64,000 nucleotides of DNA, taken from positions 3,968,001-4,032,000 of the forward strand of contig NC_070566.1 of the NCBI RefSeq assembly GCF_026914185.1, written 5' to 3'. Position 1 is the first letter of the stretch. The number at the start of each line of letters is the position of its first letter. The notes under the pieces are model-generated. The model saw only the letters and a program-made list of their open reading frames with translations. It searched no databases and was not told the DNA's origin. Origin of the DNA: Puccinia triticina. Lineage: Eukaryota; Basidiomycota; Pucciniomycetes; Pucciniales; Pucciniaceae. The position numbers were made by a program, and so were the translations under genes. This document shows positions 10,817-21,292 of this stretch, one piece after another.

Positions 10817-12550
10817 ATTGTGGCTGCTACATTTGGGGGTTTTGTGGTCATCCAAGGTACTCCATGAATCTTTGAGGGCATGTGATCATTTTGGTACCAA
10901 TATCATGACAGAACTCCTATGCTGCGCTGACATATAGTGGCAGAAACACCAAGAAACTACCAAATTAGTGATATTTGGCAACTGATCACATTGTGGCTGC
11001 TACATTTGGGGGTTTTGTGGTCATCCAAGGTACTCAATGAATCTTTGAAGGCATTTGATCATTTTGGTACCAGTATCATGGAAGAACTCCCACGCTGTGC
11101 TGAGATATAGTGCCAGAAACATCAAGAAACTACCAAATCAGTGATATTTGTCAACTGATCAAATTGTGGCTGCTACATTTGGGGGTATTGTGGTCATTCA
11201 AGGTACACAATGAATCTTCAGGGGCATTTGATCATTTTGGTACCAATATCATGGAAGAAATCCCATGCTGCGCTGAGATATAGTGGCAGAAACACCAAGA
11301 AACTACCAAATTAGTGATATTTGGCAACTAACCACATCTTGGCTGCTACACTTGAGGGTTTTGTGGTCATTGAAGGTACTCAATCAGTCTTTGAGGGCAT
11401 TTGATCATCTTGGTACCAATATCTTGGAATAACTCCCATGCTGCGCTGAGATATAGGGGCAGAAACACCAAGAAACTACCAAATTAGTGATATTTGGCAA
11501 CTGATCACATTGTGCCTGCTACAATTGGGGGTTTTGTGCTCATTGGAGGTACACAATGAATTTTCAGGGCCATTTGATCATTTTGGTACCAATATCATGG
11601 AAGAACTCCCATGCTGGCCTGAGATATAGTGGCAGAAACACCAAGAAACTACCAAATTAGTGATATTTGGCAACTGATCACATTGTAGCTGCGACATTTG
11701 AGGTTTCTGTGGTCATTCAAGGTACAAAATGAATCCTTGGGGGCTATTGATCATTTTGATACCAATATCATGGAAGAACTCCCACGCTGTGTTGAGATAT
11801 AGTGGCAGAAAGGGCCAGAAACTACCAAATTAGTGATATTTGGGAACTGATCACATTGTTGCTGCTGCATAATGGATGCGACCCCAAATAAATTATATTT
11901 TAAAATATTTCTGGGTTTTATATGCAGAAAAATTGTCCGATGAAATTTTATGTGGAAATATTCCTCATTAATCTGTGATTGATAACAAAAGTAGATAAAA
12001 AAAAGAACCTGACAAAAATATGCTAAACCATGGTAAACTCATTTCAAAAAGGCCTTCTATGCATGTAGCACTTCAAGTAAGATATGCAATATCTTGAGCA
12101 AGTTCAACCAACCAAATTAAAAATGTGTGCAGGATGGTATCATGAGAGAGGTCAGGGGTCAATGTTTTTCCTCTTTTGAAAAAAAGTTGATTTGGAGACT
12201 TCTGATAACATCAATTGTTGAAGTAAAAAAAAAAAGAAAAAAAATTTGAGACCCCTCAGCTACCCTGGATTAATCCTAAAACTTGCAACATCTTTTTTTC
12301 AGGAAGAATTGAGTGGTGTATGCAGAAATTTATGAATGTTGTCAGGCAAAAGAAAAAAAAAATTCCTGTGGCTTGAAGCTAACACAGGCAGAAGGAGAGA
12401 GATTATAGAATAGTATCAAGGAGACATGGAAAACAGACAAAGGTATCAAGAGGAATAATAAAAAAAAAAAAAAATTGATCAATATAAATTGATCAATATA
12501 CGCTATATTGATCAATATGCAACATCGCAAATTCATCCATCTTGGTAGTG

Positions 12551-12620
12551 CATGCAGTTTGCTTTATCCTTTCCACTGTTCTTTCTTCAGAGAAGTGGCC
12601 AGAATTTAACATTATCATGC
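12551..12620 (-). pseudogene. Continuation of the decayed Gypsy integrase
   Basis: The segment GTTTGCTTTATCCTTTCCAC and onward to CATTATCATGC matches, in reverse, the intact chromovirus at about 60648-60705 (the integrase zinc-finger region, codons for the [11 protein letters not shown] stretch). It continues the copy at 6483-7028 after removal of the inserted foldback. Similarity stops near 12620. Confidence 0.8.
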
Positions 12621-14474
12621 CACCTGTGACAGCGTGAACCCAAACAATTTTTTCCAGTTAGGGTTACAAGGGTGACCCGGGTATGGGTAAGCAAAATCAC
12701 CATAAAATTATTTCTGGTCACCATGAAAGATATCCCAAACAGCATAAAATCTAACTCCCCAGATCCTCCATCCCAAAAAATTGGATCTCCATAAAACTTT
12801 CCTTGCAGAAAGCCAGCTAGTCACCCATCCAAGTATATTAAAGCCAGTAAATCATAGAATAAAACTTCAAGGGTTCTGCCTATAAATAAACAAAATCACA
12901 AAAAAAAAAAATTCAAGGGTCCCCCCTTTGAAAAACAAGCAAAAAAAAAGAGGGGGGGCCTTGCAATAGACTACAAAAAACTCAAACGCTACTTGTATTC
13001 TAACAGAAAATCCCCACGGCGCCTGCCACCCAACACCAGCAAGCTGGTGTATCGTGGCCCACTGCCCATCCTTGTCTAGCAAGGTCAAAAAGCAGAGGGA
13101 AGATGACCCCCAGCAGTTAAGCACAGGGGGGTCACCGAATAGTCCCCCGCCAAACTGCGCAAGTGCTACAGCGGGCGGGGGTGAGACAATCCCCCGGGCT
13201 GGAAGCCAAGCCCGCAAGATCGCCTGAGGGAAACACATCCATGAAGGCAGTCCTTATATAGGCAAATCTGTCTCGATTGACTTTGCCTTGCAAGCCATAC
13301 ACAAAACCAGACCAAATCCAATTACAACCCGTACCTACTGCCGCCCCTCATACAGCAACCACGCTCTTCTGGATCCAGTCTCGCCATAAGCCACGCGACT
13401 TTCCCAACAACCCACTGCAAGCGTAACATCTTGACCCCAACCAACACGCCCTCAGTTGCCCTTGGCGAGCATGTCATATCATTGGCACCCACAACCACCT
13501 CTCCTATAACACACGTTGATGGCTTTTTGTCTTGTTTCTTCTACGCCACGCACGGACAAGCCCCACCGCACGCCACAGGAAACACTCAGGGCCAGCAAAA
13601 ACCTTAATGCAGTCATCCCTTGTTTCAAACCTCTGCCAACCAAGCAGGCATTGAGGCGCCCGACATGCTGATCTGCTGTGGATATTTTTAATTGTTTAGG
13701 AATCATTCAAGTGGTGCGAGTGGGATTTACAAAAGGCATGATTACACTGCTGGTTAGTAAACTTTGAATGATGATTTGATTTCTCCAATACACTTACAAA
13801 TGAACTTGATCTGGTCTAGGCCACTATGAACGTCTTCCCTACGAAAAGGGAACAATTTGCTCCATCTATCATGTGCGCGAAAATGATATCTTCCGACTTC
13901 CTTTTGTCAAGGATGAGGTGTGCTTGCTTTTTATTGCCTCATAAGCATGCGTCTGATGCAAGCGAGGATCCTGATTTCATTTAACACGCGCCAGGTTCCA
14001 CCTTCTACATCAGATCGAGAGTACTGGTTGAAGAACTGTGTGGAGTAGGTATCAGATAATTGATTGGCTTGGTAGATATTCACAACGATTCTGGAGATTG
14101 TGAACAATGTGAAGACATGCTTTGCGCTGCAAGTTGTTCAGGAAGGTGAAAGGGAGTTTACGGCCCAGAGATTCCTCGGACATGCACATGAAGCCAACAT
14201 CCTGCATCTGTGAAAATCTCAGCACCGTCTTCAGAACAGAAAACTGGAGTCTATCAGTGATTCTCAGGCGGAACCAAGTATTATTCAAAACTAGGATGGC
14301 AGTACAGCCAACCTGCTTTTTGATCCGAACTGGCTTGCTATTACACAGGCGTTCCATCCCTTTCTTCCATTACAGCAGTACAGAAACCCTAAACTGTCCA
14401 CTGATTGCATCGCAATACAAAAACTGATCAATCGGGAATTGGAGTGGGTGAATGACAAAAATGTGAGGTCTGAT
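12621..14474. other. Unassigned sequence between Gypsy remnant and Harbinger element
   Basis: No gene can be supported here. The segment begins CACCTGTGACAGCGTGAACC, which might be the edge of another insertion, but no matching right end was found. Around 12890-13240 there are homopolymer runs and a GC-rich stretch. Open frames on both strands are short, overlapping and without recognisable motifs. Confidence 0.5.
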
Positions 14475-15503
14475 TAAGGGCCCAATTATAAACACTTATT
14501 GGAATTTTATTGAAAAAAAATCCAAATTCATTCAAAATTTTTTTGTCTTATTTTTTTTTATGTACAGATTCCAAAATAGCCCAAATGACCTCGAGGAGGT
14601 CATTTGGGATCAAAAAATTTCAAATTTTTGTTATCAAAACGACTTACAGGCATACAGTACATGTATGCAAGACTGTACCGCACTAATCCAACGGTAGAAC
14701 TTGAGTTGTACCGTTGGTCAGCAATACACAGCCGCAGGCAGTTGAGATTCGGCAACAGCCCCGCCGCCGGATGCATTTCCAACCAGGATCCATCCCGCCA
14801 TACCTACCCGATCCAATCTCAGGGATCCCAAAAATAACACAGCAGCAATGAACGCTTCAAATGGCCCACCCTTTGGCCACCAACCAGCTTCCCCAGGGTT
14901 ACTACCCGCCGACAAACCTTGGGGGTCTCAATCAACTCATACCCAGCCTTGCGACCGACTCGGCCGCAAGTCTCCCTAACCCGCAGGCCCCACTTCCTGC
15001 CCTAGCAACACCAGCAGCACCTCCAGCAACTGTGCCAGCTGCGCTCGGCGCCGGACCCAAGAAGGCGGGCGCGTGAAGGCGGTCCGGCCTGCGCGTACAC
15101 AGATTTTTTCTGGGATTTGCTGGAGTCGCTGCCATTGCCACAGCGATTGGGCCTCTTGAAGGCGGCCCGGCCAGCGCGTACGTATATTTCTTCTGGGATT
15201 TGCTGGAGTCTCTGCCATTGCCACATGGCTTACATATGAATAGGAGTGGCGTCGAGGGGAGGAGGGATCATTTGCAGCAATTTGGTCGGGTGAGGCCGTG
15301 CAGTTGTGGTTATGGCACTGGTTGGGCGGGGGGGGGGGGGGGTGGAACAGGCGGTGTCAGCCAGGAATTTGGAATTCCTGCTGTGTGGCCGCAGGTTTAT
15401 AATTGTACATAATTATTGAGGCTTTATTGAAACATTTTTGGGCCTGTATTTGCCACAAAAAGTTAAGAGTTTTTTTTTGAATCAAGTTTGGAATAATTTA
15501 CAA

Positions 15504-15528
15504 CTAGAGTACAATGCGGCTCCGCCGC
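15504..15528 (-). mobile_element. Helitron-like 3' terminus
   Basis: Read on the minus strand there is a hairpin (GCGGC, loop GGA, GCCGC), eight spacer bases and then CTAG followed by T. This is the Helitron 3'-end architecture (hairpin, then CTRR, inserted before T). Two related ends are at 20465-20489 and 29289-29313. The corresponding 5' TC end was not identified. Confidence 0.5.
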
Positions 15529-16562
15529 TGCAGGCGCTGGCGCGCTGCATGGTTCAACCGCAAGACCACAACCAGCCTGCCACTTTGCGCAACATTGTGT
15601 ATTCAGTTGTTGCCTTTTGCCTTTAGCTCAAGGCGCACTCTCCAGCCCAGTGCAAGGCACCACAGGAATTTCAAATCCAATTACATAGCCCAATTTAATT
15701 ATGAGGAAGACTAACAAAATCAAATCCAAGGACTTTCTTGTTGCATTCTTGAAGGGTTATCAACAACCTTCCCCTTTGAATCAACCATTGTGCTCCATTT
15801 GCTTGAATATGTTTCTGGTTGGCAACAGCTTGAATTTTGGCTTGTGCCTACCAACACTTTTTGGGTTGTGGACAGTAGCAACAGTCCAGTGCAACATCTA
15901 TTTTGAGAATGGCTGTACTACAGCTCATGGTGTATTTAGGTGTTTCTCAAGGTGCTTGAGGTTGACAACACTTGCTCTTGGGTCTAAACCCACAGGAGAG
16001 AGCTATTTTCAATGCAAGTGATCCTCCCCAAATCTGATGTGAATCATCTTGGTCTGGGAGATAGGCAATCGCTGGCATCGCCCAGTGTTCTCCTGAAAGA
16101 TTTCAACCTTGAATATCTGAAAGAATTGTTCCGAAGCCTAACCAAACTCACCTTTGTTGCGCCCGTAGATAAGCTCACCTAAACAGGCTTTCAACTCCAA
16201 ACAGATAACAAAGCAGCTTTCGCAAAGCCACCGCGGAATAGAGGTTGATTCACTCTTGAGAAGTTGATCTGGCTAATGTTCAAGTCAAAAGTATTATGAC
16301 AAATTTTCCGGTTTCTGAGTCCGATGAAAGCAAAGCCCAGCTTTTTGGAGGCAATCAGACAATTTACTTATTTTTTCCAACCCCAGCCACATGCAACTCA
16401 TGTGATTGAGAAAAGTAGTCGCTGATAAAGAGATATTAAAGAAAACAAAAATAAAGCGCTGCGGGATGTTAGAGCCCACAAGGCTAGATCAGAGTGAGTT
16501 TTTAGGGTTAAGTATCTGAAGAATCCTAGACCAAAGGCCTGGTTAAAAGTTTCTGCCGCTTA

Positions 16563-16778
16563 CACTGCCAGCATAATTGGCTGGGTTGAGGTTATCCCAG
16601 TTAAACTGAGATGAACTCAACCAATTTAAACTTGGTTGATCTTAACTGATGAAATATAAATCCAAGGTACCCCCCTTGGGTTTATATTTCATCGGATGAG
16701 ATCAACCCATTTTAAATTGGTTGACTGCATCCCAGTTAAACTGGGATGAATTCATCCCAGCCAATTATGCTGGCAGTG
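16563..16778. mobile_element. 216-bp MITE with CACTG termini, TSD TTA (copy 2)
   Basis: It has the same length, termini and internal palindrome as the MITE at 6267-6482, in the opposite reading direction, flanked by TTA (16560-16562 and 16779-16781). The two copies differ at only a few positions. It is inserted within the Harbinger-type element. Confidence 0.92.
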
Positions 16779-17009
16779 TTACAGGAGAGCTTCCCGCACA
16801 GTTGCCAATGCCCTGGAAACTGGAAAGAATTCAGTTACATAAATCAAAGCATGATGTTGATTAATCTCTCTGAAAATCAAGATAAAGAACCTAGAAGCAG
16901 TCAACTGTCACCGTTTTCTGGACGTTACCAATGGTTGTCGGCACAGCCATGAAATTCTAAGCTGATACGCTCCGGTAAGTCATGCAGTACAGATTTAGCT
17001 CCGGTGATT

Positions 17010-17575
17010 TTACATCACTGCTGTGATAGGCGACGGGCGAACGCCGAAAGCCCTAGCAAGGCGTGGATGGGAGGGGCGGAGTCTTGAGAGCAGTCTGGCG
17101 GCGATCGCCGGCGTCGAGGCCTGGTCAAGGGTATTTGCACTACTCAAGCTTTGGGGGTTGGCGGAGTTGGCAATGGCGGTGGCGGAGAGCGTGTTGAACT
17201 TGGCCTCGTCCTCGGCGGCCTTCCGTTTGGGGTCCTTCCTTGGAAAGACTGACACCGATGGCCTCCATGGTCATCATGAGCCCTTGGAGGTTGACAATCT
17301 TGGTGTTGGAGAAGATGGAGTGGGTGAAAGGCGGGAGGGGTGATTGGTATGTAAGCAAGCTGTTGGTGAAGCGCGATGACTATGCAAAACATTCCTACCA
17401 ATGCGCTATAACCCAGAAGGATGTTTAAATATATGCCTGCTATGATAAGCTGAATGGGACTATCGGACCAGAGGAAACTACGGAAAGGGTCCGAGGAGGT
17501 GAAGTGTGTCGTCAAGAGTTCTCGTAGCAGGGTGCTCGAGGACGGGCCCTCCGGCGCCGCGCTTGGGGACAACAA
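17010..17575 (-). pseudogene. Captured host-like sequence, family uncertain
   Basis: This GC-rich stretch has long minus-strand frames that change phase. One frame includes a hydrophobic run (IQLIIAGIYLNILLGYSALV) preceded by FRSFLWSDSP, weakly reminiscent of a membrane segment of MRP-type ABC transporters. Another frame has a lysine- and alanine-rich stretch near KAAEDEAKFNTLSATAI. No start, stop or splice structure could be made consistent. Given its place inside the Harbinger-type element next to two clear gene fragments, it is probably also captured DNA. Confidence 0.35.
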
Positions 17576-17719
17576 GGGCCTTGGAGGCTTCGGAATCCGA
17601 GCTGGCGACAGAAGTCAACGACGATGCCTTCGATGACGACGCTGGTGGTTCTACCGTCGCTGGTTCTTTCTGGTCAAACGTTTCGCGTGAGGATCGGGTA
17701 ATCATGTCCTTCCGATTGG

Positions 17720-18060
17720 CTAAAAATGCCAAACCTGGAGGTGCGCCTTGACCGCTTTGAACTTGGCACAGATGCTAGCGTTGTTTGGTTCCGAGGCAAG
17801 GGCGGCCTGCAGATCTAGAAAAAGGAAAGAGAGATGCCGATTGGCAGGCGGGCTGATGAGCAACGCATGTGTAAGATAACAGGCTCGTGATGGAGGACAG
17901 GGATAAGCAGGACACACACCTTGGAGGGCGTCGGCCCACTTGCGCTGCAGTCTCCTGGCGGTCCCTCGTCTGAAGAGTGCCTTGCAGTTGGGCGCGGGCA
18001 ACAGCTCGAGCAATCGGGTGCAGTCCGCCTCGGCCAGCCTCCATCAGCCAAGCGCATCAA
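17720..18060 (-). pseudogene. Captured fragment of a TPR-repeat gene with intron
   Basis: The minus strand encodes a TPR-type helix pair: PNCKALFRRGTARRLQRKW then ADALQ, followed by a GTGTGTCC donor and, after about 110 bases ending TTTTTCTAG, the continuation DLQAALASEPNNASICAKF. Joining at the splice sites gives an unbroken frame through one TPR motif (LFRRG...W..ALQDLQAAL..EPNN). TPR repeats mediate co-chaperone and complex assembly contacts, and KALFRRG is typical of Hsp90-type TPR co-chaperones. No start or complete gene is present. Retention of the intron indicates capture from genomic DNA and not from cDNA. Confidence 0.75.
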
Positions 18061-18136
18061 CATCATCCAGCCATCCGACGCCAAGCATTTATGTATCTGA
18101 TCATCGGGGGGAAACCTACTGCTGCAGCTTCAGACC

Positions 18137-18640
18137 GGCCGACTACTCGAAGAGACAGTAGAACGGGTTGAACATCTCATGTGACAACAAGAAGAAAAAC
18201 TCTCTGGCGTAGGAGAGAGTGACAAACGTCAGAATATCCTGGTCAAGGGGGCGGGAGGAGAGAACGGTTCAACATACCGAAACAAGCCGCCGTAGTCGAG
18301 CCCATCCTCGCCATCAAACTTGATCATGAGATGTTTTTTGAGGTCGTTTGCTTGCTGGCGCATGATCTCAGCATACCTGTCCTCGAAGATGTGACTTTGC
18401 CTGATCTTGAAATGGCATAGGCCGGGGTTGGGTCTCAAGGCGGGTTGAGATCTGAAGTAGATCAGTTTCCTGCGGAAGTTGCGCTTGTACTGGGGCACGT
18501 TCTGGTCAAGGGAGCTTGGCAGACGGGGGTCGTGGTGTTGTGGTCCACGAAGTAGACCCGGGGGGTGGACGTCAGTTGCATCTCCCATCCGGACGGAAGC
18601 GGGCTGAGTTGGGAGACTGCCTGGGGCTGGACGTTGTTCC
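18137..18640 (-). pseudogene. Captured fragment of a NEDD4/Rsp5-type HECT ubiquitin ligase gene
   Basis: The minus strand encodes the end of a WW domain ([20 protein letters not shown]), a linker ([17 protein letters not shown]), the start of the HECT N-lobe ([46 protein letters not shown]), then an intron (18204-18277, GTATGT...CAG) and a second exon starting [20 protein letters not shown]. Faults: a frameshift inside the WW domain, and a TAG in place of the expected Tyr codon after CLFE. The catalytic C-lobe cysteine is absent. It ends near 18137, where unrelated sequence and then the TPR fragment follow. Rsp5-family ligases ubiquitinate membrane and other substrates; this piece cannot. Confidence 0.85.
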
Positions 18641-19019
18641 CATTGGGACCCATGAACCGGAGGAGTTGTTGGCGGCCGGTTGCAGGGCAGGAAAAAAACA
18701 AATACATAAGGCGGAAAAGATGAAGTCAGATATACATACATACATGTCAGTTGAAAGGGTCGCAACACTCGCTTGATGGGGTGGGAGGGTTTTTTTGGGG
18801 ACCACAGTGATGAAAGCGGTGAGGGTATGTAGAAAATCAGTTGAATCTGGTGAGTCTTGGAAGATTGAGGTGGGCTCAACTTGTCTGATGTGTTGTTATC
18901 ATGACGAAAGCGGTGATTGTACTAAGTTTCAGGCGGGAAGCAAATTGAATACTTGTTGAGGGGGGAGGCGGTACAAATATAAATAGAGCGCTTCCTTGGT
19001 TGTCGTGTGTCCTTCACGG

Positions 19020-19380
19020 ATCAAATTCCCCTCTTGCAGTTGCGGAGGTTGGGTTGGATCCGTCCTTTTTCTCCTCCACCCGTGCACTTGCAAGGACTTG
19101 AGGGTTTCTTTCTTTTCACTCCCCTGTTGCAGTTGCGCAGGCTGAGTAACCCCCCTCCGCCCATTGCACTTGCATTAGGCCCGAGTGGTTTAAGTTTTTT
19201 TGGGCTCCCCTGCAACGTTTGCACAGGTTGAGCGGACAATCCTCAGAAAAAAAAGTCACATTTAAACCCTCCCCTGCTGCAATTGCGCAGGCTGAGAATT
19301 AATTTGTTCATTTTTTTGCCTTGTGGCATCCTATTCGCCCCCCTCTAACCCCTTGCAATTGCAACAGGCAAGGGGGTTAA
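19020..19380 (+). repeat. Degenerate repeats of CCCCTGTTGCAGTTGCGCAG
   Basis: Five diverged copies of a motif like CCCTGCTGCAATTGCGCAGG occur at about 19027, 19122, 19203, 19268 and 19348, spaced 65-95 bp. They sit near the right end of the Harbinger-type element, where subterminal repeats are often transposase-binding sites; that role is inference. Confidence 0.5.
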
Positions 19381-19664
19381 ATCCGGTCCCTTTTCATTTG
19401 TGTTTCATGAATTGGGGGACCAGTCCGAGTGCATTTATGTTCGGGGACTTAAAATAAAATTTTCACAGCAGCAAAGTCAAACATACTTCTGCCTGAAAAT
19501 AGAAATGGGGGAACTTTGAAGTTGGAAGCAACTTTGTGTTATGGGCACTTTTTCAGTGCCTTTTGAGAAAAGGGGAGGGTGAACCCATGAACCAAATTTC
19601 CACAAAAGTGTGGATTTAATATACTTAGATAAAACTTTGATAACTGTTTATAATTGGGCCCTAA

Positions 19665-20464
19665 GCGTCTAGATGATGACCTTGATAATGATTGGAGCTG
19701 TGCATTGCCACAACTGTGAACTTAATGCACAGGGGAGTGCATTATGTTAACACAGACCACAAAGATGTGATATACCCAGCCACAATATAATTAATCCTTA
19801 ATGGGACTCTGACGCAGCGGCCGAGCACATACCTGCCGGCTTGGCTTGATTTACGAGGTTTCTGGTCAAGAGATGCTGCTTACAGTACATTGAGCACGTG
19901 TTCCAATCTGGAACAACATTGCTTCATTGAATTATGATGATTGGAATTTGATCATTAGCTTCTCTTGTCAAGCCGCCGGCCAACATACAATTGTAAAGAA
20001 TTGATGTGTAAAAAATAGGCGCGGTTGAAACTGGAGGGCTAGCTTACCACCGCCAGAATAGGCCCAAAAGCATTGAATGTAACAACAAATTCTACAAGAG
20101 CTTTGTTCTTAGGAGTGAGTTTTGGCTGAGAAATTTGGTGGAGTGTTACAATTGACCTTAATGGCTAACCACCAGTATGATTAAGAAGCAATGGTGGCAC
20201 TTGCATTATGACCTAATTGGGATGGAGATGAGCGTGGGCTGTGCTCAACGGTTGGAAGAAACAAGTGGTATTAAGGAAAGGCTCAACATAATTCCTAATG
20301 ACAGCAAACCATATAACATCTTACATAAATACCCAAACAAGATGGGGGAAACAGTGAAGCTTCTTTATTAATTGTGGAGATTCCAGAGCTGATTCTGGGT
20401 TTTCCAGTGGTTTTTCCAATTGTATACTGGTGCAGCAACACAACCATTTGTCTTGAGCCCCACA
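19665..20464. other. Unassigned sequence ending in a Helitron-like 3' end
   Basis: No gene is recognised. A short plus-strand frame at 20177-20371 has no known motif. The stretch ends with the Helitron-like terminus described separately, so part of it may be Helitron body. Confidence 0.4.
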
Positions 20465-20489
20465 GCGGCGCAGCCGCCTTGGCCTCTAG
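20465..20489 (+). mobile_element. Helitron-like 3' terminus
   Basis: It shows a hairpin GCGGC-GCA-GCCGC, spacer CTTGGCCT, then CTAG with T following. Its 25 bases are nearly the same as those at 29289-29313, which supports a real shared element end. No Rep/helicase coding sequence is recognised upstream. Confidence 0.6.
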
Positions 20490-20554
20490 TGCCTATTTCT
20501 TCTTGCCTGGACCTTGAGGCAATGTTGCTGCTTTGACTGGGTTAGGGTTAGGGC

Positions 20555-20870
20555 ATAACTTTTCTGAACCATGTCATAAAAAACATTATTTAAGTTGCAT
20601 GCATGTATCCCCAAGATAGGAAAGATATCCTCATCCTCAGGATTATACGTGGGAATATCTGGGTTATTTGGCAATGCCCATCTACTTAGTCCATCCGCAT
20701 TCTTATGTTTGGCTCCTGCCTTATGAATTATAGTCATATGGCCTCTGTACTGCTGGATTGCAATTTGCCATATCAGCATATGTCTGTTAGGAGTTTTCAT
20801 ATTCATGAGGGTTCTCACAGCGGTACAATCAGTGACCACTACAAAGTTAGAGCCTTCCAAGTAGTAATGG
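20555..20870 (-). pseudogene. Fragment of Gypsy RNase H region
   Basis: The minus frame reads [20 protein letters not shown], then [17 protein letters not shown] and ILGIHAC, closely matching the RNase H C-terminal part of the intact chromovirus (about 60140-60420). It is in the same orientation as, and in the right order with, the fragments at 5488-7028 and 12551-12620, so it may be the same decayed copy split by about 8 kb of inserted DNA. The frame dissolves at about 20555, where a double TTAGGG-like stretch is seen. Confidence 0.8.
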
Positions 20871-21292
20871 ACTGTGTTTTATTTTGCAAAGTTTTGGTTT
20901 GGAGAAGAGTTGACTGTCTTGTGTTTTTTTCTGAAGGATCCTATCCAGGGCATTGAATTCTATCTCAATCCAAACTTTTTCCACTTGCAATGTTGAAAAA
21001 TGAATAAAATTGCCCACAGGGGAATTATAATTTTTGAATTGGCTTGTGAGAGAATGATGCCAGGCGGAATACAATTCTATCATCACTTAACTCCTAGAAG
21101 AGTAGAACTGCAAGTTGAGGGAATTTGTACATTATTTTTTTCTGCCACCTGGGCATGAAAAATTAACCATAATTTGTGATTCTCTGACCAAGCATCACTC
21201 AAAGGAGTAAAAACAGATCAGTGAAAAGTTGATGATCAAATGATGACATTCACCAAATATGATATGTCTCACCTGAATTTTACATCTGAATA

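Larger units (their letters stand above)
7660..11870. repeat. ~172-bp tandem repeats in two opposed orientations
   Basis: The unit contains ATCAGTTGCCAAATATCACT, then TTCTTGGTGTTTCTGCCACT, a TTCCATGATATTGG block, and ACAAAACCCCCAAATG. About five units run forward (7690-8590), then the orientation flips near 8585, and about twelve run in reverse (8590-11870), with an interruption by the foldback at 9637-10816. Units differ by scattered substitutions, so the array is not freshly amplified. No open frame persists across units. The arrangement forms a very large imperfect hairpin. Confidence 0.88.
7029..12550. mobile_element. 5.5-kb CACTA-type foldback element, TSD CAT
   Basis: The ends are CACTACCAAGATGGATGAAT at 7029 and its inverse ATTCATCCATCTTGGTAGTG at 12550, flanked by CAT (7026-7028 and 12551-12553). 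The inverted arms extend about 650 bp (7029-7690 against 11860-12550). The old Gypsy sequence resumes on the right at 12554, so the element split the integrase zinc-binding region. CACTA ends plus a 3-bp duplication are the hallmarks of the CACTA (CMC) superfamily. There is no transposase; the interior is ~172-bp repeats plus a nested foldback. It is therefore a non-autonomous element of unusual size. Confidence 0.9.
14478..19661. mobile_element. 5.2-kb Harbinger-type element carrying host gene fragments, TSD TAA
   Basis: The terminal inverted repeats are GGGCCCAATTATAAACA and its inverse TGTTTATAATTGGGCCC, with TAA on both sides (14475-14477 and 19662-19664), as in PIF/Harbinger elements. 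No DDE transposase or Myb partner is recognisable. Instead the interior holds, on the minus strand, a HECT ligase fragment (18137-18640), a TPR-gene fragment (17720-18060) and other host-like GC-rich sequence (17010-17575), with introns kept. This is the signature of DNA-level gene capture (Pack-type element). It also contains a 216-bp MITE at 16563-16778 and a Helitron-like end at 15504-15528. Without a second copy it remains possible that the TIRs flank the fragments by chance nesting. Confidence 0.78.

Noticed and set aside
15329..15345. Run of G residues as a possible G-quadruplex
   Set aside because: A single homopolymer G run of about 17 bases; it is a low-complexity run without the spaced pattern needed for a confident call.
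18516..18776. Plus-strand ORFs over the HECT fragment
   Set aside because: They are antisense shadows of the WW/HECT coding sequence on the minus strand.
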